DNA from: Sphingomonas gellani
Lineage (GTDB): Bacteria; Pseudomonadota; Alphaproteobacteria; Sphingomonadales; Sphingomonadaceae
NCBI RefSeq assembly: GCF_900110035.1
Contig: NZ_FOCF01000001.1
Span: forward strand, 782,348 to 846,347
DNA: 64,000 nucleotides
Reading direction: 5' to 3'
The stretch's first letter is position 1; every line of letters starts with the position of its first letter. The notes under the pieces are model-generated. The model ran no database searches and had not been told where the DNA came from. It saw nothing but the letters and a program-made list of their open reading frames with translations. Below, in pieces: positions 1 to 9,748 of the stretch. The translations under genes and the position numbers were made by a program.

Positions 1-393
1 GGGGTTGCGGTACTGTTTGAGGGGCCGTCCGGTATCGGCAAATCCGACTTGGCGCTGAGGCTGATCGACAGGGGCGCGACGCTCGTCAGCGACGATTACA
101 CACGACTGCACCGCGATGGAGACCGGCTGATCGCCAGTGTCCCGCCCAACGTCGCCGGACGGATCGAGGTGCGCGGGCTCGGGATCGTCGAGATGCCGCA
201 TGTCCCGGCCGCCCCGGTCGCCCTGCTGGTCACGCTTTGCGACACCGTGGAGCGCATGCCCGAACCCGCCAGTCGAGCGCTTTTCGACCTTGCCTGTCCG
301 ACGATGATGCTGGATGCGAGGCCCGCCTCCGCTGCGCTGAAGGTCGAGCTGGCGATGAGGACCCTTTCGATCGAACTGGGACGCGCCGGCTGA
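1..393 (+). CDS. hprK: HPr kinase/phosphorylase, C-terminal part (5' end outside window)
   Basis: The frame is open from base 1, so the gene begins upstream of the window. The visible protein has a P-loop (GPSGIGKS, visible residues 8-15) and the HprK signature around EVRGLGIVEMP. HprK phosphorylates and dephosphorylates the regulatory serine of HPr; the HPr gene lies 1.3 kb downstream. Alphaproteobacterial HprK is short, lacking the N-terminal domain of the Firmicutes enzyme, so only a small part is probably missing. The TGA stop overlaps the rapZ ATG, suggesting translational coupling in a regulatory PTS operon. Confidence 0.93.
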   Translation, partial: GVAVLFEGPSGIGKSDLALRLIDRGATLVSDDYTRLHRDGDRLIASVPPNVAGRIEVRGLGIVEMPHVPAAPVALLVTLCDTVERMPEPASRALFDLACPTMMLDARPASAALKVELAMRTLSIELGRAG

Positions 394-1298
394 TGCAACC
401 GCCCGATATCCTGCTGGTGACCGGCCTTTCCGGCGCCGGGCGTGTGACCGTGCTGAAAACGTTGGAGGATCAGGGCTGGGAAGTGGTCGACAACCTGCCG
501 CTCGGCCTGATCGACCAGTTGCTGCGCGCCACGCCGCCGGACGCGGGCAGTGGCACGGCGAGCAAGCGGATCGCGATCGGTCTCGGGTCCCGGACCCGCG
601 ATTTCGACACCACCTCCATCATCGCGCACGTGCGGGAATTGGAGCGGTCCACCGGCCTCGACATCGGCACCCTGTTCCTCGACTGCGCCACGGAGGAAAT
701 CGAACGCCGCTATAGCGAGACGCGCCGCCGCCATCCCCTCGCCCCCGACCGGCCCGTTGCGGACGGCATCGCGCGGGAACGGGAGATGCTGCAACCGCTG
801 CGAGACTGGGCCGACCGGCTGATCGACACCACGGACCTGAAAGCGAATCAGCTGGCCCAGCTGGTCCGCGACGGCTTCGGTGGAGGCCGCGCCTCCACCC
901 TGTCGGTAATGAGCTTCGGCTTCTCGCGCGGATTGCCGCGCAACGCCGACCTGGTGTTCGACATGCGCTTCCTGCGCAATCCGCATTGGGTTGCGGAGCT
1001 GCGGCCCCGTACCGGGCTCGACCCCAGCGTTGCCGCCTATATCATCGAGGATCCGGCCTACGAACCGGCGATCTCGCGGATCGAGGATCTGCTCGCGCTG
1101 CTGCTTCCCCGCTACCAGGCGGAGGGCAAGGCGTATGTTACCGTCGCGATCGGTTGTACCGGAGGGAAACACCGGTCCGTCCATGTGGCCGATCGCATCG
1201 CGGCATGGTTGCGTCGCAAGGGTTTTTCGCCCACGATGACCCATCGCGATCTGGTGGCCCAGGCCCCATCGCTGGAAGGGACGCCTGCGGGCAGATGA
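393..1298 (+). CDS. rapZ: RapZ family nucleotide-binding protein with altered P-loop
   Basis: The 301-residue protein matches the RapZ (YvcJ/YhbJ) family: an N-terminal ATPase-like domain and a C-terminal domain with the motif AIGCTGGKHRSVHVAD. In Escherichia coli RapZ is an RNA-binding adaptor controlling glucosamine-6-phosphate synthase; in alphaproteobacteria the gene usually sits, as here, beside hprK. The ATG at 393 overlaps the hprK stop and is preferred over the longer open frame from 237. Oddly, the Walker A motif reads GLSGAGRV (residues 11-18) where the family normally has GKS, so the phosphate-binding lysine and the following serine are both replaced. ATP binding may be weakened. 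Confidence 0.93.
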   Translation: MQPPDILLVTGLSGAGRVTVLKTLEDQGWEVVDNLPLGLIDQLLRATPPDAGSGTASKRIAIGLGSRTRDFDTTSIIAHVRELERSTGLDIGTLFLDCATEEIERRYSETRRRHPLAPDRPVADGIAREREMLQPLRDWADRLIDTTDLKANQLAQLVRDGFGGGRASTLSVMSFGFSRGLPRNADLVFDMRFLRNPHWVAELRPRTGLDPSVAAYIIEDPAYEPAISRIEDLLALLLPRYQAEGKAYVTVAIGCTGGKHRSVHVADRIAAWLRRKGFSPTMTHRDLVAQAPSLEGTPAGR

Positions 1299-1314
1299 CT
1301 GGATTGCTTGCCTG

Positions 1315-1722
1315 ATGATCGGCCTTGTTCTGGTGACTCACGGTCATCTCGCCGACGAGTTCGTGACCGCGATGGTGCATGTGGTGGGCCCTCAGGAAGG
1401 TGTCGCCACGATCGCCATTGGGCCAGAGGACGACATGGAGGAGCGCCGCGCCGACATCGCGGCGGCGATCGCGCGCGTCGATGCGGGGCGCGGCGTGATC
1501 GTCCTCACCGACCTGTTCGGGGGTACGCCCTCCAATCTTGCCATTTCCCTGATGGAGCGCGGCCGGGTGGAGGTGATCGCGGGCATGAACCTTCCCATGC
1601 TGATTCGCCTGGGCTCAGCGCGCAAGTCGATGAAGGTCGTCGAGGCGGTGGCCGCCGCACGGGAGGCTGGCCGCAAGTACATCTCGGTCGCGTCCGAAGT
1701 ATTGGGTGAGGCCGCGGCATGA
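1315..1722 (+). CDS. PTS EIIA component, mannose/fructose family
   Basis: A 135-residue free-standing EIIA domain. The motif LVTHGHLA places the phosphorylatable histidine at residue 9, and LTDLFGGTPSNLA is typical of ManX-like EIIA. No EIIB or membrane EIIC gene is nearby. As in other alphaproteobacteria it probably belongs to a regulatory phosphorelay (EI-Ntr, HPr, EIIA) and not to sugar uptake. It starts 16 bases after rapZ, and its end overlaps the HPr start by four bases (ATGA), consistent with one operon. Confidence 0.92.
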   Translation: MIGLVLVTHGHLADEFVTAMVHVVGPQEGVATIAIGPEDDMEERRADIAAAIARVDAGRGVIVLTDLFGGTPSNLAISLMERGRVEVIAGMNLPMLIRLGSARKSMKVVEAVAAAREAGRKYISVASEVLGEAAA

Positions 1723-1991
1723 GCGAGATCCAGCGCACCGTGCTGGTCACCAACCGGCGTGGCCTCCACGCCCGTGCGTCCGCGAAATTCGTGACGTTGG
1801 CCTCCACCCAGCCGGTCGAGGTGCGCGTGGAAAAGGACGGCAGCTCGGTCACCGGCACCTCCATCATGGGCCTGATGATGCTGGGTGCCGCGATGGGTGA
1901 CAGCATTACGATCAGTGCGACCGGAACCGGCGCGGAAGGCGCGGTGGGCGCCTTGGTCGATTTGGTGGAAGCGAAATTCGGCGAGGACTGA
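1719..1991 (+). CDS. ptsH: Phosphocarrier protein HPr
   Basis: The 90-residue protein has the active-site motif GLHARASAKF with His17 as the likely phosphoacceptor, and the regulatory serine motif GTSIMGLMML with Ser48, the site HprK would act on. Length is standard for HPr. It is the last gene of the hprK-rapZ-EIIA-HPr cluster and is coupled to the EIIA gene by an ATGA overlap. It should pass phosphate from EI to the upstream EIIA. Confidence 0.96.
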   Translation: MSEIQRTVLVTNRRGLHARASAKFVTLASTQPVEVRVEKDGSSVTGTSIMGLMMLGAAMGDSITISATGTGAEGAVGALVDLVEAKFGED

Positions 1992-2019
1992 TCGGTCCGA
2001 TTTGCGCCTGAGCCTAATC

Positions 2020-2823
2020 ATGCCCCGCGAGATCACAGCCTTTTCCAACCCGCTCATCAAGCAGGTGCGCGACCTGCGCGACAAGCGCCATCGCCGCGCG
2101 GCGGGTCAGTTCCTGGCCGAGGGGCTGCGCATCCTGACCGAGGCACGCGACACCGGCCGCTTGCCACGCCTGTTGTTCTTCGCCGCGGCCAGTGCCGGAC
2201 ATCCGTTAGTCCGAGAACTGGTCGTCACAGTCGAGGATAGCGGCGGTGAGGCGATCCAGACCACGCCCGACATCCTGTCCAAGCTGTCGGGCAAGGACAA
2301 TCCGCAGGCCGTAGTCGGGGTGTTCGACGAGTTCGGCGGCATTTTGGCCGATTTGGATCGTGGCGCATCCGGCATATGGCTGGTGGCGGAGCGGCTGCGC
2401 GATCCGGGCAATCTGGGCACGATCCTGCGTACGGGCGACGCGGTCGGGGCCGGCGGGTTGATCCTGATCGGCGAATGCGTCGATCCGTTTTCGGTGGAGG
2501 CCGTCCGCGCGAGCATGGGCGCGTTGTTCACAGTGCCCGTGGTGCGGAGCGAATGGGCGCCTTTCCTGGACTGGCTGCGCGCAGGGCCGGGGCAGCTTGT
2601 CGGGCTGAGCCTGGATACGGCTCATGACTATCGATCCGCGCGGTACGCCGCGCCCACGTTCCTGCTGACTGGCAACGAGGCGCAGGGCATGCCCGATGAA
2701 TACGCCGCGGCTTGCGACTTGCTGGTCAAAATTCCCATGCTCGGAAAGGCGGACAGCCTGAACGCGGCGGTGGCGACGGCCGTCATGGCCTATGAGGTAC
2801 TGGGGCAGCAGCGCCAGGGGTGA
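2020..2823 (+). CDS. TrmH/SpoU family RNA 2'-O-methyltransferase
   Basis: The 267-residue protein carries the three SPOUT motifs: LRDPGNLGTILRTGDAVGAG near the middle, then SVEAVRASMGALF, then a C-terminal KIPMLGKADSLNAAVATAVMAYE. An N-terminal substrate-binding domain (NPLIKQVRDLRDKRHRRAAG) is present, as in RlmB/TsnR relatives. It probably methylates a ribose 2'-OH in rRNA or tRNA; the target base cannot be told from sequence. The start at 2020 gives the family-like N-terminus; the same frame is open further upstream inside HPr. Confidence 0.88.
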   Translation: MPREITAFSNPLIKQVRDLRDKRHRRAAGQFLAEGLRILTEARDTGRLPRLLFFAAASAGHPLVRELVVTVEDSGGEAIQTTPDILSKLSGKDNPQAVVGVFDEFGGILADLDRGASGIWLVAERLRDPGNLGTILRTGDAVGAGGLILIGECVDPFSVEAVRASMGALFTVPVVRSEWAPFLDWLRAGPGQLVGLSLDTAHDYRSARYAAPTFLLTGNEAQGMPDEYAAACDLLVKIPMLGKADSLNAAVATAVMAYEVLGQQRQG

Positions 2824-2952
2824 TGACCAGCGGCAGTCATGGCGAAGACTGTCATGGCCGATGGGTTGCTGAGCTAACGCCCGAAGTTGAAGGGCTGCTC
2901 CCAACCCTGATGATGCCGAACGGCGCCTTGGGGAGCTTGGCGTAGGAGCAGG

Positions 2953-3171
2953 TCAGCCGCCGACCATCGCATCGATATCGGCCGACCCGATCACCCGCCC
3001 CGCGACCATGCCGCGCACCCGGGCGTGGCCGTCCTCCACGATCACGTCACCGCCCACCATCGCGTCCAGAACGACGTTCGCGCCGCCACGTATGATGACG
3101 TCGCCGCCGATCATGCCGCCGACCTGTCCGTCACGATCCACGATCAGATCCCCTGCGTGCATGCGCTTCAT
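2953..3171 (-). CDS. Small bactofilin-like repeat protein
   Basis: A 72-residue protein made of short glycine-spaced strands such as GDLIVDRDGQVGGMIGGDVI and MVGGDVIVEDGHARVRGMVA. This pattern resembles polymer-forming bactofilin or beta-solenoid repeats, but the protein is shorter than classical bactofilins. Its ATG overlaps the rmuC TGA (ATGA at 3168-3171), so it is probably translated by coupling. I do not recognise a characterised homologue; the bactofilin assignment is inferred from the repeat pattern only. Confidence 0.55.
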   Translation of the reverse strand: MKRMHAGDLIVDRDGQVGGMIGGDVIIRGGANVVLDAMVGGDVIVEDGHARVRGMVAGRVIGSADIDAMVGG

Positions 3172-4670
3172 CCATCGCTCTCCTCGCTTCGCGCTACGTC
3201 CCCACCCGCAATCGCCGGCATCGGAATACCCGCGACATCCCGCGCCTCGACGGTCAGCTTCGTCAGCGGACGCGGTGCCTGTTCGCCGACCGGCAGGGCG
3301 TCCAGCGACTTGCCGCCGGTGTCGATGTTCAGTCCCTCGAAGCGGCGGGCGCTGGTCAGCACCTGGCTTTCCAGGCTGCCGACGAACGCGTTGTAGGCAC
3401 CCATCGCGGTGTCCAGGTTCTTGCCCAGTTTGGCGACATGTCCGCCCATGACGCACAGGCGCTGGTATAATTCCTTGCCCAGCGTGCCGATCTCGCGCGC
3501 CTGGCTGGCGAGCAGTTCCTGCCGCCAGACCGCCGCCACCGTGCGCGCGATTGCGATCAGGTTGGTAGGTGTCGCCAGCAGCACCTTCCGCTCAAAGGCA
3601 TAATCCCACAGCCCCGCGTCATGCTCCAGCGCCGCCGACAGGAAATGCTCTCCCGGCACGAACATGATGACGTAATCCGGCGCATCGGCGAACTGGTTCC
3701 AATACGCCTTGGCGCCCAGCCCGTTGACGTGCGCCCGCATGGAAGCGGCGTGGGCGTTCAGCCCCGCCTGGCGCTCCGCCTCATCGACCGCACCGAACGC
3801 ATCCTGATAGGCATTCAGCGACACCTTGGCATCGATCACCAGCGACTTGCCGCCGGGCACCCGGATGATCGCGTCGGGACGCAGCCGTTCGCCGCCCTCG
3901 CCCGACACGCTCACCTCGGTCTGGAAATCAGCGTGTTCGGACAGGCCACAGCTTTCCAGCACGTTGCGCAACTGCTGCTCGCCCCAGCGCCCGCGGGCCT
4001 TGGGCGCGTTGCGTAGCGCGTTGACCAGCTTCGCCGCCTCGCCGGACACCCGCTCCTGCCCGACGCGCATCGCCTCGATCTGGCCCTTCAACTCGCCAAA
4101 GGCGGAGCGGCGTTCGTCCTCGACCTTGCGCACGCCATCCTCATAGCGTTGCAGGCGCTCGTTCACGGGCTGCAACAACGCGGACAAACGCTGCCCCTGA
4201 AGCTTTTCCGACTCGGTGAACCGGGCCTGCGCACGCTCCAGGAACTGCGCCTGCGCACCCTCCAGCGCCTTGGCCGCGGCCGCACCGAAATGTGCGTTCA
4301 TCGCCTCGCGCGCGTCGTGCAACTGGCGCAGCGTCGCCTGATGCGCCTCCTCGCGCGCGGCCGATTGCGCCTTCAGCGCGGCCAGGTCGCGCAGTTCGGC
4401 CTGAGCCACACCGAGTTGCTCCGACAAACCAACATGCGCCTCGCCGAGCTGAGCTGCCTGTGCGCGAAGGCCGGCGAGTTCCTGCAACGCGTCGTTGCGC
4501 TCCCGCTCCACCGCATCGCGCGCCTGGCGGACCAACTCCGCATCGGCGGCACGGGTGCGCGCGACCGCAAGTTCACTGGCCAGGGCACCCTGACGCCTGC
4601 CGGCGACCAGCCAGCCGACCAGCAATCCGGCGGCCAGCGCCAGCACCGCCACCAGAAGAAGTTCGACCAC
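3168..4670 (-). CDS. rmuC: RmuC family DNA recombination protein
   Basis: A 500-residue protein: an N-terminal membrane anchor (residues about 2-24), a long alanine- and glutamate-rich coiled coil to about residue 190, then the RmuC nuclease-like domain, including GRWGEQQLRNVLESCGL and RPDAIIRVPGGKSLVIDAKV. RmuC limits recombination at inverted repeats in Escherichia coli. Length and order fit the family. It overlaps the small downstream bactofilin-like gene by four bases. Confidence 0.93.
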   Translation of the reverse strand: MVELLLVAVLALAAGLLVGWLVAGRRQGALASELAVARTRAADAELVRQARDAVERERNDALQELAGLRAQAAQLGEAHVGLSEQLGVAQAELRDLAALKAQSAAREEAHQATLRQLHDAREAMNAHFGAAAAKALEGAQAQFLERAQARFTESEKLQGQRLSALLQPVNERLQRYEDGVRKVEDERRSAFGELKGQIEAMRVGQERVSGEAAKLVNALRNAPKARGRWGEQQLRNVLESCGLSEHADFQTEVSVSGEGGERLRPDAIIRVPGGKSLVIDAKVSLNAYQDAFGAVDEAERQAGLNAHAASMRAHVNGLGAKAYWNQFADAPDYVIMFVPGEHFLSAALEHDAGLWDYAFERKVLLATPTNLIAIARTVAAVWRQELLASQAREIGTLGKELYQRLCVMGGHVAKLGKNLDTAMGAYNAFVGSLESQVLTSARRFEGLNIDTGGKSLDALPVGEQAPRPLTKLTVEARDVAGIPMPAIAGGDVARSEESDG

Positions 4671-4821
4671 GCCCGCTCCCGAAGTTTACGAAGTTCACGG
4701 CAACGCGCAAAAATCTTACGCCGCTTCATCACATGGGCGAAACGTCACCCTGCATCCGGAACATAGACCGAACGCACGGCGTAGGACAGCCCCTTCGTGA
4801 ACGCCCGAGCGTGGTGCGGGG

Positions 4822-5346
4822 TCAGGCGACCTTGCGCTGCTTGTCCAGCTTCTTGAGCAGCATCGACCGCTTCAGGCGAGAGATATGGTCGATGAACAGC
4901 ACGCCGTTCAGGTGATCGATCTCATGCTGCATGCAGGTCGCGAGCAGGCCGTCCATGTCCTCCTCATGCGTCGCGCCCTGTTCGTCCAGCCAGCGGACGC
5001 GACAGCTGACGGGACGCGCCACCTCCGCATATTGGTCCGGGATCGACAGGCAGCCCTCGTTGTACACGGACACGTCCTCCGATGCGTCGAGCACCTCGGG
5101 ATTGATGTAGGCGCGCGGATCGCGGATCGGCTTGCCCTCCTCGTCCTGCTGCTCCTGCAGGTCGATGACCACGACCCGGCGCGCCACGCCGACCTGGATC
5201 GCGGCCAGGCCGATGCCGTGCGCGGCGTACATCGTCTCCATCATGTCGGAGACGAGGGTGCGGACCTCGTAATCGACCTGTTCCACGGGGCTGGAGATCA
5301 GGCGGAGGCGGGGATCGGGGATCTCGACGATGGGAAGAACGGCCAT
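4822..5346 (-). CDS. def: Peptide deformylase
   Basis: This 174-residue enzyme removes the formyl group from new protein N-termini. All three metal-site motifs are intact: GIGLAAIQ (44-51), EGCLS (97-101, Cys99) and HEIDH (141-145). It is divergent from the TonB-like gene at 5444, and the 97 bases between them must hold both promoters. Its usual partner fmt lies 1.6 kb away, separated by recR. Confidence 0.97.
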   Translation of the reverse strand: MAVLPIVEIPDPRLRLISSPVEQVDYEVRTLVSDMMETMYAAHGIGLAAIQVGVARRVVVIDLQEQQDEEGKPIRDPRAYINPEVLDASEDVSVYNEGCLSIPDQYAEVARPVSCRVRWLDEQGATHEEDMDGLLATCMQHEIDHLNGVLFIDHISRLKRSMLLKKLDKQRKVA

Positions 5347-5443
5347 GGCGGCGCGCTAGGTCGCGGGCGCGCGAGCGTCAAGCGAGGCAACGTCACCCAC
5401 CTGTCATGTTGCCGTCCGCCGTGCGTGGATATAGGCGCGAACC

Positions 5444-6238
5444 ATGCGTTCGGCGTATCTTCTGCCCTCGCCGGGCGACCGATCCCCATCCAGCCGGCGC
5501 GCGGTGTCCCTCGGCCTGACCGTGGCCGCGCACCTGTTGCTGGTGTGGCTGCTGCTGCGCATGGCGCCATCGCTCGACACGCCGCCACAGGCGCGCGAAC
5601 AGACCAGTTTCGAGATCCTGCCCGATCGCGCCGAGGCGCCCGACACGACCCGCCACGCCGAACAGCGACGCAAGGCGCGATCGGCGGAGCGCCCCGCCCA
5701 GGCCGCCGCACCACGCAGCCCGGCGCCGCCCCCGCCACCGGTTCCCACGCCCGCGCCCGCCACCCAGCCGACGGAGTGGGCGTATATGCGCGAGAATTTC
5801 GATCTGGGAACCGTTCCCAAACGGAGCCGATCGGCCGAGGATGGACCAACCGGAAGCGCCGATACCTCCGCCAGCGCCGGGGACGGCGAGGGCGCCGTGG
5901 CGGTGGCCGGCCCGGGTGCCTCCGCGGGCGGACAGCGGCTGTACGATGCCGACTGGTACCGCGAGCCGACAGATGCGCAGCTGTCCTTCTACCTGCGGCG
6001 GCGTCCGCCCCCCGGCGGCTGGGCGACCATCGCGTGCCGCACGGTCGAGAATTACCATGTCCAGGATTGTCGCGCGATCGGCGAATCGCCTGTCGGCCTT
6101 GGGCTGGCCAACGCGATGACTCAGGCGGCGTGGCAGTTCCTGGTGATACCGCCCCGCGTCGGCACGCGCCGCCTGGTGGGAAGCTGGGTCCGGATCCGCA
6201 TCGATTTCACCGAGGACGGCGCGTCGGCGCGACGCTAG
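5444..6238 (+). CDS. TonB-like proline-rich inner-membrane protein
   Basis: A 264-residue protein with a short cytoplasmic N-terminus, one membrane segment (about residues 24-42, LTVAAHLLLVWLLLRMAP), a proline/alanine-rich spacer (about 85-108) and a C-terminal globular part with two cysteines (ACRTVENYHVQDC). This resembles TonB/energy-transducer architecture, but the canonical TonB C-terminal signature is not clear and no exbB/exbD are adjacent. It may be a divergent periplasm-spanning protein. Confidence 0.6.
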   Translation: MRSAYLLPSPGDRSPSSRRAVSLGLTVAAHLLLVWLLLRMAPSLDTPPQAREQTSFEILPDRAEAPDTTRHAEQRRKARSAERPAQAAAPRSPAPPPPPVPTPAPATQPTEWAYMRENFDLGTVPKRSRSAEDGPTGSADTSASAGDGEGAVAVAGPGASAGGQRLYDADWYREPTDAQLSFYLRRRPPPGGWATIACRTVENYHVQDCRAIGESPVGLGLANAMTQAAWQFLVIPPRVGTRRLVGSWVRIRIDFTEDGASARR

Positions 6239-6274
6239 CGCCCGTCGCTTTCGGTGCGTGGAGGCAGGCCCGGA

Positions 6275-6871
6275 TCAACCGACCGGCCGCCGCGCTCGCA
6301 GAGCCTGCGCCAGCGTGCCCTCGTCGAGATAGTCAAGCTCTCCACCGACCGGCAGGCCATGCGCCAATTGAGTGATGCGAACGGGAAAACGCTCGATCCG
6401 TTCCGCCAAGTAGTGCGCGGTCGTCTGCCCCTCCAGCGTGGCGTTCATCGCCAGCACCACCTCGTCCACCCCGCCATCCTCCAGCCGGGCAACGAGGCGG
6501 TCGATCGACAGGTCCTCCGGACGCACGCCCTCCAGCGCGGACAGGCGACCGCCCAGCACATGGAATCGCCCCGGAAACAACCGCGAGCGGTCGAGCGCCC
6601 ACAGGTCCGCGACCTCCTCCACCACGCACAACGACCGCGCGTCACGGCGCGGGTCGGCACAGATCGAGCAGGGATCGGCGGTGTCGACGTTGCCGCACGT
6701 CCGGCATGTCGCCAGCCGCTCGTCCACCGCCTCCAGCGCGGCGCGGAGCGGGCCCAGCGCCGCCTCCCGTTTCTTCAGCAGGTGCAGCACCGCGCGCCTG
6801 GCCGATCGGGGACCCAACCCCGGCAGGCGCGACAGGGCCTGAGTCAACGCCTCGATCTCTGGGGAAGCCAT
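6275..6871 (-). CDS. recR: Recombination mediator RecR
   Basis: The 198-residue protein has a helix-hairpin-helix ([19 protein letters not shown], residues 14-32), a C4 zinc finger (Cys56, Cys59, Cys68, Cys71) and a Toprim domain from about residue 79. RecR works with RecF/RecO to load RecA at gaps. Length is typical. It is divergent from fmt. Confidence 0.96.
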   Translation of the reverse strand: MASPEIEALTQALSRLPGLGPRSARRAVLHLLKKREAALGPLRAALEAVDERLATCRTCGNVDTADPCSICADPRRDARSLCVVEEVADLWALDRSRLFPGRFHVLGGRLSALEGVRPEDLSIDRLVARLEDGGVDEVVLAMNATLEGQTTAHYLAERIERFPVRITQLAHGLPVGGELDYLDEGTLAQALRARRPVG

Positions 6872-6924
6872 GGGGAACAGATAGGGGGTTGCGCGCTCCT
6901 CCGCCAGCGTGGAGAGCCGATGCC

Positions 6925-7833
6925 ATGCGTATCGTCTTCATGGGCACGCCCCAGTTCGCGGTTCCGGTCCTGTCAGCACTGGTCGAGGATGGGCACGAGG
7001 TGGTCGCCGGCTATACCCAGCCACCCCGCCCCGGCGGCCGACGCGGGCGCGAACTGGTTTCCTCTCCCGTTCAGCAGCGGGCTGAGATGCTGGGCATTCC
7101 GGTACGCTCACCCGTTTCGCTGAAGGACGCGGCCGAGCAGGAGGCGTTCGGGGCGCTGGCCTGCGACGTCGCGGTGGTTGCCGCCTATGGCCTGATCCTG
7201 CCGAGACCCGTGCTGGCCGCGCCGCTGCATGGCTGCATCAACGTCCATGCCTCCCTGCTACCCCGCTGGCGGGGTGCGGCGCCGATCCAACGGGCGATCC
7301 TGGCCGGCGACGAGGAAACCGGCGTGTGCATCATGCGGATGGAGGCCGGGCTGGATACCGGCCCGGTGCTGCTTGAAGGGCGGGTGCCGGTCGCGGGTCA
7401 CAATGCGGGAACCCTGACCGATGAGCTGTCGACGCTGGGGGCCGCGTTGATGGTGGAGGCCCTGTCGTCACTCGACACGCTGACGCCGTCCCCTCAGCCT
7501 GAAGAGGGCGTGACCTATGCCGCCAAGATCGACAAGGCGGAGGCGCGGGTCGACTGGACGCAACCGGCGGACGCGGTCGAGCGGCTGGTGCGCGCGATGA
7601 ACCCGGCGCCCGGCGCATGGTTCGCGCTCGGCGACGAGCGGATCAAGCTGCTCGCGGCAGAGGTGGTGGACGGTGCCGAACCAGCCGGCACGGTGCTGGA
7701 CGACAGGCTGACGGTCGCGTGTGGTGAAGGTGCTGTCCGCGCCACGTTCGTGCAGCGGGCGGGGCGTGGCGCGGGCTCTGCGGAGGAGCTGCTGCGCGGA
7801 TTCGCCATCCCGGCGGGCACGATGCTGGCGTGA
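6925..7833 (+). CDS. fmt: Methionyl-tRNA formyltransferase
   Basis: The 302-residue enzyme formylates initiator Met-tRNA. The start at 6925 gives the classical N-terminus [16 protein letters not shown]; the frame is open further upstream over recR but that part is not family-like. The formyl-transfer motif [16 protein letters not shown] holds Asn106 and His108, with Asp144 in [11 protein letters not shown]-terminal tRNA-binding domain follows. The stop overlaps the truA GTG start, so the two genes are coupled. Confidence 0.97.
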   Translation: MRIVFMGTPQFAVPVLSALVEDGHEVVAGYTQPPRPGGRRGRELVSSPVQQRAEMLGIPVRSPVSLKDAAEQEAFGALACDVAVVAAYGLILPRPVLAAPLHGCINVHASLLPRWRGAAPIQRAILAGDEETGVCIMRMEAGLDTGPVLLEGRVPVAGHNAGTLTDELSTLGAALMVEALSSLDTLTPSPQPEEGVTYAAKIDKAEARVDWTQPADAVERLVRAMNPAPGAWFALGDERIKLLAAEVVDGAEPAGTVLDDRLTVACGEGAVRATFVQRAGRGAGSAEELLRGFAIPAGTMLA

Positions 7834-8567
7834 CCCGGTTCGCACTGGTGGTGGAATTTGACGGCCGCCCGTTCATGGGGTGGCAGCGTCAGGCGCATGG
7901 GCCAAGCGTGCAGCAGGTGCTGGAAGAGGCGGTGCAGGCCGTCACCGGAGAGGAAACCGTGGTCCACGCGGCGGGACGCACCGATGCGGGCGTGCACGCG
8001 CTGGCGATGCACGCGCATGTCGACGTGGCGAAGGACATCGCGCCATTTCGGCTTGGCGAGGCGCTGAACGCGCGCTGTCGCCCCCACCCGATCGCGGTGC
8101 TGGATTGCCGTGCGGTGGCGGACGACTGGCACGCCCGGTTTTCCTGTCTCGGCCGGTCCTACGAATATCGCATCGTCAATCGCCGTGCGCCGCTGACCGT
8201 CGACAAGGGGCTGGCGTGGCAGGTCGCGCAGCCGCTCGACACGGACGCGATGCACCGGGCGGCGCAGCATCTGGTCGGCCGCCACGACTTCACCACCTTC
8301 CGGTCCGCGCATTGTCAGGCCGCCAGCCCGGTGAAGACGCTGGACCGGCTGGATGTGGGGCGCGAGGGTGACCGGGTCTTCGTCCGCGCAGCCGGCCGAT
8401 CGTTCCTGCATCATCAGGTCCGCTCGATGGTCGGCAGCCTGGCGCAGGTCGGGCTGGGCCGGTGGACGCCCGACGACCTAGCCGATGCGCTTGCGGCGCG
8501 GGACAGGCAGCGGCTGGGGCTGAACGCCCCGCCCGACGGCCTGTTCTTCGTCGGTGCCGTCTACTGA
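7830..8567 (+). CDS. truA: tRNA pseudouridine(38-40) synthase TruA
   Basis: A 245-residue protein starting at GTG 7830, which overlaps the fmt TGA stop. The catalytic motif [11 protein letters not shown] contains Asp52. Other family motifs are GWQRQ near the N-terminus and [14 protein letters not shown] near the C-terminus. It converts uridines 38-40 of the tRNA anticodon stem-loop to pseudouridine. The fmt-truA order is common in alphaproteobacteria. Confidence 0.97.
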   Translation: MTRFALVVEFDGRPFMGWQRQAHGPSVQQVLEEAVQAVTGEETVVHAAGRTDAGVHALAMHAHVDVAKDIAPFRLGEALNARCRPHPIAVLDCRAVADDWHARFSCLGRSYEYRIVNRRAPLTVDKGLAWQVAQPLDTDAMHRAAQHLVGRHDFTTFRSAHCQAASPVKTLDRLDVGREGDRVFVRAAGRSFLHHQVRSMVGSLAQVGLGRWTPDDLADALAARDRQRLGLNAPPDGLFFVGAVY

Positions 8568-9748
8568 TCGGGACGGGTGAACCGCGCCGCCAGCTCCACA
8601 TGCGTTGACCAGCGGAACTGGCCGACCGGCCTTACCCAGTCCAGCGACCAGCCGCCCGCCACCAGCAGTGCCGCGTCGCGCGCGAAGCTGGACGGGTTGC
8701 AGGACACATAGGCGATGACGGGCGCGCGGCTGTTCGCCAGCGCCTCCGCCTGGTCGCGCGCACCGGCCCGCGGCGGATCGAGCACGATTGCGCCGAAGCG
8801 GTCCAGTTCGGTCACGGTCAGCGGACGGCGGTACAGGTCCCGGTGCTCGGTGAAGATCGGCCGCTGGCCCGTATTCGCTGCCGCCTTCAACGAGATCACC
8901 GCGTCGCGCGCGCCCTCCGCCGCGTAAACCTTCCCCGGCAGGGCCAGCGTGAACGTGCCAAGACCCGCGAACAGGTCGGCGGTCGTCGCGGGGGTTCCCA
9001 CGGCTTCGCGGACGGCGGCGACCAGCGCGCCCTCTCCCTCTGCCGTCGCCTGGAGGAAGCCACCCGGCGGAAACGGTACGGGCGTGCCGCCGAGCGTGAT
9101 CGTCACCGGCTGCGGCTCCCACCGGGTCTCGGGACCGAAACCGTCATCGAACGACAGCCGCGCGACGCCGTGCCGCTCCGCGAAGGCAGTGACCGCCTCG
9201 GCTGCGGCCAGCCCCTCGGGCGCGACGCCGGCGATCAGCACGTCCGCACCGCGATCGGTCATCGTCACCTGCACATCCGCGCGCCGTTTCAGGCCGAGGC
9301 GTTGCAGCAGCCCGCGCAGCGGCGCGACCAGCGCGAAGATGTCCGGCAGCAGGACGTGGCACTCGGCCATGTCGACGATCGCGTGGCTCTTCTGCGCGGC
9401 AAAGCCCAGCAGCACGCGGCCACCCTTCGCCTCCGCATGCAGCGTGGCACGCCGCCGCGTGCGCTCGGGCGACAGCGCCACCTCGCGGACGGGCGCGCTG
9501 AGGTTCTGTGCCGCCAGCGCGGAGGTGATGCGGTCCGTGACGAAGGCGCGATAGGCGTCGTCGTCCAGATGCTGAAGCTGGCACCCACCGCATGTCGGAA
9601 AGTGACGGCATGGCGGCACCCGGCGATGCGGACCGGGCACGACCTCGCCCGCATCGGTCAGCGTGTCGCCGGGCGCGGCGAAGGCGACGTGCCGGCCGTC
9701 CTGGGACACACCCTCGCCCCGTGCGGCGACGCGCACGATCCTGCTCAC
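8561..9748 (-). CDS. RlmD/RumA-type class I SAM RNA methyltransferase
   Basis: A 395-residue 5-methyluridine methyltransferase. The iron-sulfur cysteines are visible as Cys47, Cys53, Cys56 ([10 protein letters not shown]) and Cys130; an N-terminal TRAM-like segment precedes them. The C-terminal half has the SAM fold ([14 protein letters not shown]), [10 protein letters not shown] and the nucleophile region [12 protein letters not shown]. The GTG at 9748 overlaps the nnr stop (GTGA) and is preferred over the upstream extension, which lies inside nnr. It ends 7 bases inside the convergent truA gene. The target uridine cannot be told. Confidence 0.9.
   Translation of the reverse strand: MSRIVRVAARGEGVSQDGRHVAFAAPGDTLTDAGEVVPGPHRRVPPCRHFPTCGGCQLQHLDDDAYRAFVTDRITSALAAQNLSAPVREVALSPERTRRRATLHAEAKGGRVLLGFAAQKSHAIVDMAECHVLLPDIFALVAPLRGLLQRLGLKRRADVQVTMTDRGADVLIAGVAPEGLAAAEAVTAFAERHGVARLSFDDGFGPETRWEPQPVTITLGGTPVPFPPGGFLQATAEGEGALVAAVREAVGTPATTADLFAGLGTFTLALPGKVYAAEGARDAVISLKAAANTGQRPIFTEHRDLYRRPLTVTELDRFGAIVLDPPRAGARDQAEALANSRAPVIAYVSCNPSSFARDAALLVAGGWSLDWVRPVGQFRWSTHVELAARFTRPDQ

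Noticed and set aside
96..1244. Long open frame opposite rapZ (382 codons)
   Set aside because: GC-rich antisense shadow of hprK/rapZ; protein is arginine/proline-rich with no family features.
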